Positions 1 to 4,587 of a stretch of 6,169 nt of DNA are shown here, piece after piece. The number at the start of each line of letters is the position of its first letter. Position 1 is the first letter of the stretch. Made by a program: the position numbers and the translations under genes. Source of the DNA: DASUHT01 sp051955775. Lineage in GTDB: Bacteria; Actinomycetota; Thermoleophilia; Gaiellales; JAICJC01. The notes beneath the pieces are model-generated. The model was not told where the DNA came from, did no database searches, and saw only the letters and a list, made by a program, of their open reading frames with translations. The DNA lies in assembly GCA_051955775.1 (NCBI GenBank), contig JBQCGJ010000152.1, positions 1 through 6,169 of the forward strand, in the 5' to 3' direction.

Positions 1-137
1 GCCGAACTCGACCGGCTTCGATCGCCCAGGGCACGGTCGCAGCCTCAGGTGTGAGCCGTGCTGATCTGCGAGCGTGGCTGTGGCCCGGCGTGCGCCGCGC
101 GGGCCTCCCAAGACTGAGCGGCGGCGCTGACGCCGGG

Positions 138-163
138 CCCGGCGCCGCTGCCCGGCGCCGCTT
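138..163. repeat. 13-bp GC-rich tandem duplication next to a palindrome
   Basis: CCCGGCGCCGCTG at 138-150 is followed at once by CCCGGCGCCGCTT at 151-163, a direct repeat with one mismatch at the last base. The left copy overlaps a perfect 12-bp palindrome, GCCGGGCCCGGC, at 132-143, and GCGGCGC at 121-127 can pair with GCGCCGC at 142-148. The block could fold strongly as DNA or RNA. In GC-rich genomes such blocks also arise by replication slippage, so no function is assigned. Confidence 0.6.
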
Positions 164-284
164 GACCCAAATGCGGCACGATTCGGCAACACGGCCGGTA
201 ACTGCTTGTGCTCCGTCGGCAGATGCCCGGCCAGTCGTTCGCCAGCTGATCTGCAACACATCGAGCGCGGAACATTGGATGAGA

Positions 285-301
285 GCGCGTTCGTAACGCG
301 C
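285..301 (-). terminator. Perfect 7-bp hairpin, possible terminator
   Basis: GCGCGTT (285-291) and AACGCGC (295-301) are perfect reverse complements around a 3-base loop. It lies about 100 bases past the stop codon of the minus-strand small gene at 404-577, so it could end that transcript. No run of T follows on the minus strand, so a classical intrinsic terminator is not shown. The call rests on stem quality and position only. Confidence 0.3.
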
Positions 302-307
302 GCCGAG

Positions 308-346
308 CCGCCGTTCTGCGCGACATTGAGAACGACTTGACGGCGG
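308..346 (-). terminator. Imperfect stem-loop, possible second terminator
   Basis: CCGCCGT (308-314) pairs with ACGGCGG (340-346), and TTCT/AGAA inside the loop can extend the pairing across a bulge. The structure sits 58 bases beyond the stop of the short minus-strand gene and just before the hairpin at 285-301 in the direction of transcription. No T-tract is present, so termination activity is inference. Confidence 0.25.
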
Positions 347-403
347 TTCGCGACCGTACAGATTGGGCCTTTCTGTACCCAGGAGGCGGGCCCGTGGCGC
401 TGC

Positions 404-577
404 TTATTGCAGGGACATCTCCCACTCGTGCAGGTCGCCAGCCTCGGCCGCGCGCTGCAGTGGGTCCATCGTCCCGGCCGTCTTGTCCGTGCCGAATACC
501 GTGCTGCGCCAGCCACATGAGCAGGTCGCCTGGACGCCGCCCTCGCCCTCCTCATGAATGGTGATGTGGTGGTCCAC
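404..577 (-). CDS. Small CxCGW protein, 57 aa, function unknown
   Basis: A short minus-strand gene: GTG start at 577-575, TAA stop at 406-404. The start is fixed on its upstream side by an in-frame TGA at 592-590, which is also the stop of the neighbouring RAM pseudogene, and no other start codon lies between them. A GAGGA Shine-Dalgarno sequence (plus-strand 587-591) sits 9 bases upstream. The protein begins MDHHITIHEEGEGG, has CSCGW at residues 19-23, and ends in an acidic stretch with DLHEWEM near residues 48-54. His3, His4, His8, Cys19 and Cys21 could bind one metal ion, but this is inference. There is no signal peptide or membrane segment. It resembles short actinobacterial CxCGW hypothetical proteins I recall only loosely. 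Unlike its decayed upstream neighbours the frame is clean, which suggests it is still under selection or only recently cut off. It begins 12 bases after the RAM stop, so the two were probably one operon. Confidence 0.6.
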   Translation of the reverse strand: MDHHITIHEEGEGGVQATCSCGWRSTVFGTDKTAGTMDPLQRAAEAGDLHEWEMSLQ

Positions 578-589
578 GGCGATCGGTCC

Positions 590-819
590 TCACAGGTGAA
601 CGACCGGGTAGGTCATCGTCTGCCTCACGCCGTCGAGGGCCTGGACCCGGGAGGCGGCGAGCCTGGCCAGCTCGCCGATGTCCTGGGCTTGCGCCCGCGC
701 CATGACTCGTAGGCCCGGCCAGGCTCGCCGTCTCCGAGACTCCAGCACGTCGCGGAGCGCCGCGACCACGATGGCCGCCTTGCCGGCTTCGGCTGGATCA
801 GAATGTACGCGGCGATCAT
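590..819 (-). pseudogene. Stand-alone Lrp/AsnC ligand-binding (RAM) protein, frameshifted
   Basis: Intact relatives are proteins of about 77 residues made only of the Lrp/AsnC effector-binding RAM domain, with no helix-turn-helix. They form oligomers that bind small molecules such as amino acids. The sequence begins MIAAYILIQ in one minus frame (819-793), continues EAGKAAIVVAALRDV in a second (from 790), reads GVSETASLAGP in a third, and returns to the second for VMARAQAQDIGELARL through VQALDG to the characteristic ending PVVHL and the TGA at 592-590. The reconstructed protein is about 77 codons plus stop, 234 bases. The DNA has 230, matching four separate one-base deletions. The codons between the breaks are well preserved, so inactivation is recent or the deletions are sequence errors. 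It lies 12 bases upstream of the CxCGW gene, on the same strand. Family assignment is firm and non-functionality as written is clear. Confidence 0.8.
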
Positions 820-852
820 GTGACACCCACTGAACCTTCCCGGGCTATTCAA

Positions 853-1116
853 CCGCTCGTGCGGCGATGGGTCATCCCGCGCGTCGACTCAGCCGGCCCG
901 TGGCCGGCTCGACACCGTGGACGGTGCACGGTCCCCGCCGGCGAATGAGCTCGCTCTTGTAGAGGCCGCTGACAGTTTTGCGAGCGCGTTGTCATAGCCG
1001 TCGCCGCGCGACCCGACGGACCCGACGGCACCGGCCCCCGCGCGGCGCTCGGTGTAGCGAATGGCGACATACTGCACGCCCCGGTCCGAGGGGTGAACGA
1101 GCGAGCTAAGGTCCGC
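853..1116 (-). pseudogene. IS3-family transposase (OrfB) C-terminal remnant
   Basis: On the minus strand the frame from 1116 reads DLSSLVHPSDRGVQYVAIRY, then TERRAGAGAVGSVGSRGDGY and DNALA, ending at 979. This is the signature region of the IS3-family DDE integrase core (usual form LVHHSDRGxQYxxxRY...SYDNALAE). One base is then missing and the match resumes in another frame from 976: TVSGLYKSELIRRRGP, followed by a TGA at 874-872. Further shifted, the DNA still spells HRR and HERLN-like codons to about 853. The acidic residue of the catalytic triad (the E of NALAE) falls exactly at the lost base. No OrfA, no N-terminal part of OrfB and no terminal inverted repeats can be seen, so this is a dead fragment. 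It lies between the RAM pseudogene and the S1-like fragment. Confidence 0.85.
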
Positions 1117-1128
1117 GTCAGCGTTCGG

Positions 1129-1236
1129 CAGCAGTCGCCTGAGCGAGAGACCCACGCGTCCTTTGGCCGGAGCGACCGAAATCACCATGGCACAGACGCG
1201 GTCGCCTCGCGCCAAGACCTCGCGTGGGCGGGACGT
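1129..1236 (-). pseudogene. S1-like RNA-binding domain fragment
   Basis: The minus-strand frame from 1236 to 1129 reads TSRPREVLARGDRVCAMV followed by ISVAPAKGRVGLSLRRLL. This fits the last third of an S1 (OB-fold) domain, usually hPxEVlxvGdxVxvkVlxVDxxxxRvsLSlkrL, including the Gly-Asp turn, the V-x-V strand and the RvxLSLRR ending. The first two-thirds of the domain and any start are missing. The fragment starts about 20 bases after the rph stop and runs in frame, with no stop, into the IS3 remnant, giving one open frame of 119 codons from a GTG at 1248-1246. I read it as the stump of a gene cut by the insertion element. It could also be a chance resemblance in a short segment, so confidence is moderate. 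Confidence 0.45.
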
Positions 1237-1256
1237 AGGCGTTTCCACGCAGATGA

Positions 1257-3899
1257 TCAGTCGCCCGCATCCTCAGCAGAGGGCAGCAGTTCGACGTAGC
1301 CCTCGGTGCCGTGCACGCGTATCCCCTGACCGTCGCGGATGAGCCTGGTGGCCTGCGCGACGCCAACCACCGCAGGCACACCGTACTCGCGCGCGATCAC
1401 CGCGCCGTGGGTCATGAGTCCGCCCACCTCGGTCACAATGCCGCTGATAGCCACGAATGCGGGTGACCAACTGGGGTCGGTCGAGACAGTCACCAGGATG
1501 TCGCCAGGAACGAGGTCGGCCTGCGCGATGTCGTGCACCACGCGAGCCCGCCCCTCGACGACGCCGGCTGAAACCGCGACCCCGACGAGCACCCCCGCGG
1601 GGACACCGGCGCGCCGGTATGCGCCCTCGAGTGCCTCGCCCTCAGAGGTGAGCACGCGGGGTGGTCTCAGTGCGTGCTGCGAGACGAATTCCTCGCGGCG
1701 GAGGGCGACGAGCTTCTCGTCGAGCCGGCCGGTGCGAACGACGTCACCGAGTTCCTCGAGGCTCAAGAAGAAGATGTCCTCGCGGTCGCGGAGCACGCCC
1801 CTGCGGACGAGGCGATCAGCTTCTTCCAGCAGCGCCTGCTTGTAGACGAAGTGGCGGCTGACGATGGCGTACTTCGGATACTCCCGGTAGCCGATGAAGG
1901 TGCGCAGGCGGTCGATCATCCGCTTCGTCTCGGCTGCCTTCTCGTCTCCGCCCGGCTGCGCGCGCAGGCGCCGCAGCAGGTCGTGCTCCTGCTTCTCGGC
2001 TTCGTGCAGCCCCTCCTCGAACTGCCGTCGCGCGGCGCCGGGTTCGAAGTTCCGGACGTTGCCGAGGATCAACGGTACGAGGGCGATGGGATGCTCACTC
2101 CATCGCGGACGGGTTATGTCGATCTCGCCGACGCAGCGCATCCCGTAGATCTCGAGGAAGGCGCGGATGGCCTCGCGCGCCTCCGGGCCGCCGGGAACGC
2201 GCATGAGCTCGTCGAGGAAGCCGTCGTTGCCGGCGTGCTCCAGGAACGCCACCACCTCGGGATGGCCGCGGATGGTGTCGGCGACGTCGAGCAGAGCCCG
2301 GCCCATCTCTGACGTGACGTTGCCGGAGACGGACTGCATGAGCGTGTCGCCGGCCCCCTTCTCGCCGAGCCATGTGTCGAGCTGTTCGTTGAGCCATTGC
2401 AGCGCCGCCATCCCGGCCATGATCGCCTGATGGCTGCGGGGGTCGGAGAGGATCCGCTTCAGCTCTGCGAAATCGCCGATGGTGAAGTCGATCAGCGCCG
2501 TTCCCGATCGGCCCCGAATCTCGCGCCGCAATGCGTCGATCGATGCCCGGCTGTGCTCGATCAGGTCGGCGACGATCGAAGGGTCGGTCTCGATCTCGGG
2601 CGGCGGCGGCCCTGACGGCGGTGCGGCGGGCGCGGCACCTGCAGCGGCGGGGAGCGCGCCGTCGCGTGAGAGGACGGTCTCGAGTGCGTCACGCATCAGC
2701 GGATCGCCCCGGCCGAAGACGTCGAGGGTGAGGGCACGGGTCGCCGGCGACGTCAGCCGCGCCGTGACGTCGACGAACAACCGCCCACCGGCTTCGTGCA
2801 TGGGGATGAGCGCGGTGTACCGCCAGACGGAGATGCCGAGCGGCCTCATCGCGTCGGTCATCATCTGCCCGTGCCCGACCGAGACGTACACGTGGTATTC
2901 GTGGTCGGCCGCGGCGGGGACGGGGAACAGCGTTGTGATCGGCCGGCTCTGCACGATGTGGAACGAATCGTCGACGAGGCACCACTCTATGTCCTGCGGA
3001 GCGCCGAGCTGGGCCGCGATTCGCCGCCCCAGCTCCACGAGTTGCAGGACCTGTGCATCGGTCAGCACAGGTTGGCGCCGGCGGCCGTCAGGTACCGGTA
3101 CCTCGGCGGTGCCCCCGTCCGCTGCGGCCTGCACGGCAAACGGCTTGCTGCCGATCGACGTGGACGTCACGGTGCTGTGCTGCACTCTGTAGGTGTCCGG
3201 CTCGATGCGGCCGGAAACGAGCGCTTCCCCGAGCCCGAAGACGGCCTCGACGCACGCCACGGTGCGGTTCGAGGTGACCGGGTCGGCGGTGAAGAGGACG
3301 CCCGCCGACTGCGGGTCCAGAAGCCGCTGGACGATCACCGCCATGCCGACGGCGCGGTGGTCGACACCAGTGCGCGCGCGGTACGTGACGGCGCGTTCGG
3401 AGAAGAGCGAGGCCCAACAGCGGCTGATGTGCCGCAGGACCGCGGGTGCGCCGACGACGTTCATGTATGTGTCGTACTGTCCGGCGAACGATGCCGCGGG
3501 CAGGTCCTCGGCCGTTGCGCTGGACCGGACCGCCCAGGCGGCGGCCTCACCACTTGCGGCGATGAGCCGCGTGACCGACTCGCCCAGCCCTGCGGGGAGC
3601 GGCGCGGCTTCGATCTGCTCGCGGATGGTTGCACAGAGTGTGCGCAGCGCGTCCCGGTCGTCAGGGTTGCAGCGGGACAGTTCGTCGATTCCGTCGCCGA
3701 GTGATGGGGTTGCTGCCAGTGCCGTCCAGAACGCGTCCGTGCTCACGCAGAAGCCGGGCGGCACTCGGACGCCCTCAATGCGTGACAGCTCGGAGAGCTG
3801 CGCGGCCTTGCCTCCGACAGACCCGAGTTGGGTCGCGACGATCTGTTCGATGGGCAGGACAAACGGCGGGTCAATCTGCCCGGCAACCGGCGCGCCCAT
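1257..3899 (-). CDS. rph: Rifamycin-inactivating phosphotransferase
   Basis: This cytoplasmic enzyme uses ATP to phosphorylate the C21 hydroxyl of rifamycins (products AMP and phosphate), which stops them binding RNA polymerase. The 880 residues match the family length of about 865-890. The ATP-grasp domain covers about 11-323, with GGKAAQL at 29-35, the Arg125-containing AVRSSATAEDLP, SFAGQYDTYMNV at 138-149, IEW at 304-306 and QSRPIT at 317-322. The antibiotic-binding domain covers about 325-750, with RPLGISVWRYT (352-362), EAGGRLFVDVT (369-379), GDPLMRDALETVLSR (398-412), YGMRC...GEIDITRPRW (585-600) and YREYPKYAI. A Pro/Ala-rich linker at about 413-435 is usual. The swivelling His domain (about 766-872) has TEVGGLMTHGAVIAREYG with phospho-carrier His831, equivalent to Listeria RPH His825. 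The ATG start is fixed by a TGA two codons upstream and a GGGAG ribosome site. No frameshift or missing key residue is seen. A generic PEP-synthase-like protein is less likely because the middle domain matches RPH. Confidence 0.93.
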   Translation of the reverse strand: MGAPVAGQIDPPFVLPIEQIVATQLGSVGGKAAQLSELSRIEGVRVPPGFCVSTDAFWTALAATPSLGDGIDELSRCNPDDRDALRTLCATIREQIEAAPLPAGLGESVTRLIAASGEAAAWAVRSSATAEDLPAASFAGQYDTYMNVVGAPAVLRHISRCWASLFSERAVTYRARTGVDHRAVGMAVIVQRLLDPQSAGVLFTADPVTSNRTVACVEAVFGLGEALVSGRIEPDTYRVQHSTVTSTSIGSKPFAVQAAADGGTAEVPVPDGRRRQPVLTDAQVLQLVELGRRIAAQLGAPQDIEWCLVDDSFHIVQSRPITTLFPVPAAADHEYHVYVSVGHGQMMTDAMRPLGISVWRYTALIPMHEAGGRLFVDVTARLTSPATRALTLDVFGRGDPLMRDALETVLSRDGALPAAAGAAPAAPPSGPPPPEIETDPSIVADLIEHSRASIDALRREIRGRSGTALIDFTIGDFAELKRILSDPRSHQAIMAGMAALQWLNEQLDTWLGEKGAGDTLMQSVSGNVTSEMGRALLDVADTIRGHPEVVAFLEHAGNDGFLDELMRVPGGPEAREAIRAFLEIYGMRCVGEIDITRPRWSEHPIALVPLILGNVRNFEPGAARRQFEEGLHEAEKQEHDLLRRLRAQPGGDEKAAETKRMIDRLRTFIGYREYPKYAIVSRHFVYKQALLEEADRLVRRGVLRDREDIFFLSLEELGDVVRTGRLDEKLVALRREEFVSQHALRPPRVLTSEGEALEGAYRRAGVPAGVLVGVAVSAGVVEGRARVVHDIAQADLVPGDILVTVSTDPSWSPAFVAISGIVTEVGGLMTHGAVIAREYGVPAVVGVAQATRLIRDGQGIRVHGTEGYVELLPSAEDAGD

Positions 3900-3905
3900 G
3901 GCTCA

Positions 3906-3910
3906 CTCCC
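3906..3910 (-). promoter_or_regulatory. rph ribosome binding site
   Basis: On the minus strand GGGAG lies 6 bases before the ATG at 3899-3897. An in-frame TGA at 3905-3903 lies between this site and the start, which rules out any longer protein and settles the start. Confidence 0.75.
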
Positions 3911-3928
3911 GTGTTCAGCTGGACGGCG

Positions 3929-3934
3929 ATCATA
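3929..3934 (-). promoter_or_regulatory. Candidate -10 box of the rph promoter
   Basis: On the minus strand TATGAT (plus-strand ATCATA) matches the actinobacterial -10 pattern TANNNT and would start transcription near 3922, giving a leader of about 20 bases that contains the GGGAG site. No good -35 hexamer is found 16-19 bases upstream, where the minus strand reads around CTCAGA. The promoter may depend on an activator, or the box may be chance. Confidence 0.4.
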
Positions 3935-4141
3935 AACCAGGGTGGAGGGCATCTGAGCGCTTCATTCGTGCCATGCCGCGTCCACCGGCCTTGCCGACCG
4001 CGGTGTGGATCAACCCGCCGACGATGGGGGTAGCGACGAGTCAGTAATTTCCGACGCGAGGTGTCTCACGGGGCTTGACAGGTTCCGGCGCGCCAACGGT
4101 CCTGATCCAGAACCACCCCCTCGGTGTCCACGAGCACGAAT

Positions 4142-4171
4142 CTAGCGGCGATCGCCGCGAAGATCCGCTAG
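4142..4171. repeat. 14-bp perfect palindrome inside a wider inverted repeat
   Basis: GCGGCGATCGCCGC at 4145-4158 is perfectly self-complementary. CTAGCGG (4142-4148) also pairs with CCGCTAG (4165-4171), so two alternative stems share bases. Palindromes of this length between divergent genes are common operator sites for dimeric regulators. No regulator gene lies in the window, so this role is inference. Confidence 0.5.
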
Positions 4172-4350
4172 TGCCGCGCAGGGCACGCGCCAGGTTGGGC
4201 GGAATCTAGCCAGCGCCGACTGGGCCGTTCGCTCGCATCATCGACGGGCACCTCGCCCAACGGCGGCCTCCGGGCCAGAGCGACACGGATCACCCGTGTA
4301 TTAAGCGATCCGGCGTGCTTGCATCGAGAGTGCTGCGCCGGTCTGGGTAA

Positions 4351-4472
4351 CTCCATGTGACTGTGTTCTTGCGGTCGGTTCTAACGGTGAGTTGAACATC
4401 GTCGCTGGGGCCTCGGTAGGCCCAGCCTCCCGGGCCTGCTTAAAGCAGCCAGCGCTGAGGTGTCACATGGAG
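4351..4472. repeat. 122-bp segment bounded by 11-bp inverted repeats
   Basis: CTCCATGTGAC (4351-4361) and GTCACATGGAG (4462-4472) are perfect reverse complements. Between them are a long hairpin at 4404-4426 and a second inverted repeat, CTGCTT/AAGCAG, at 4436-4448. The arrangement could be a structured leader RNA on the cyclase side, a two-site operator, or a short non-autonomous element with terminal repeats. No target-site duplication is evident at the outer edges. The right arm ends 115 bases before the cyclase start. Confidence 0.5.
4404..4426. repeat. Strong hairpin with a CGGT loop
   Basis: GCTGGGGCCT (4404-4413) pairs with AGGCCCAGC (4418-4426) over nine base pairs with one bulged G, closing a CGGT loop. 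It lies inside the 4351-4472 inverted-repeat segment, about 160 bases upstream of the cyclase start. No T-run follows on either side, so it is not called a terminator. Confidence 0.5.
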
Positions 4473-4577
4473 CTTGGCGTGACCGGTAATGCCGCCGGCT
4501 GGCTGTCACGGGGGCTGCTTGGGCTGGCCCGCGCTGCGGTTGGCTACCATGGCTGGCCAGCGGGAATGCGCATGACC

Positions 4578-4582
4578 GGGAG
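4578..4582 (+). promoter_or_regulatory. Ribosome binding site of the cyclase gene
   Basis: GGGAG lies 5 bases before the GTG at 4588. An in-frame TGA at 4573-4575 excludes any upstream start. The ATG at 4586 is out of frame and meets TGA at once, and the ATG at 4572 is also out of frame, so the GTG start is well supported. Confidence 0.7.
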
Positions 4583-4587
4583 CGGAT

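Larger units (their letters stand above)
1..403. other. Left-edge region with no recognisable gene
   Basis: I read all six frames and found no protein family. The longest open frames (minus 45-518, plus 51-296) are rich in Arg, Ala, Pro and Ser, the composition expected from chance frames in GC-rich DNA, and no upstream Shine-Dalgarno sequence or conserved motif supports them. The part of the minus frame above 404 is antisense-frame shadow of the short gene at 404-577. The stretch holds a GC-rich tandem repeat (138-163) and two hairpins (285-301 and 308-346). It may be decayed sequence continuous with the remnants to its right, or the 3' side of a transcript running leftwards. Confidence 0.5.
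3900..4587. other. 688-bp divergent intergenic region
   Basis: This region separates the starts of rph (minus) and the cyclase (plus), so both promoters should lie here. I see the rph -10 candidate and ribosome site at the left end, a 14-bp palindrome at 4145-4158, a 9-bp direct repeat GAATCTAGC (4138-4146 and 4202-4210), and nested inverted repeats at 4351-4472. No tRNA or known riboswitch is recognised. Open frames here (minus 4168-4356, plus 4392-4607, and the upper part of minus 4381-5031) have no family match. A short minus frame, 4040-3930, has coding-like content ending KAGGRGMARMKRSDALHPGL but no good start, and may be the tail of a lost gene. Confidence 0.6.

Noticed and set aside
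974..981. Possible programmed frameshift at GCAAAACT in the transposase
   Set aside because: IS3 programmed frameshifting occurs between OrfA and OrfB, not within the DDE core. Here it coincides with the loss of the catalytic Glu codon, and further breaks follow.
1674..2312. 212-codon plus-strand open frame with plausible-looking residues
   Set aside because: It is the antisense shadow of the rph middle and C-terminal regions, with no ribosome site or family motif of its own.
2796..3704. 302-codon plus-strand open frame
   Set aside because: It lies wholly antisense to rph, which has strong family matches along this whole span. Long antisense frames are expected opposite GC-rich genes.
3193..4047. 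284-codon plus-strand open frame crossing the rph start
   Set aside because: It is Ser/Arg/Ala/Pro-rich and mostly antisense to the rph ATP-grasp domain. It has no recognisable domain.
4075..4080. Perfect TTGACA -35 hexamer on the plus strand
   Set aside because: No acceptable -10 box lies 16-19 bases downstream, and the nearest plus-strand gene starts about 500 bases away.
4355..4370. CRP-like site TGTGA-N6-TCTTG upstream of the cyclase
   Set aside because: Only the left half matches TGTGA-N6-TCACA. The related GTCAC/GTGAC pair at 4462-4483 has the reverse polarity for a CRP site.
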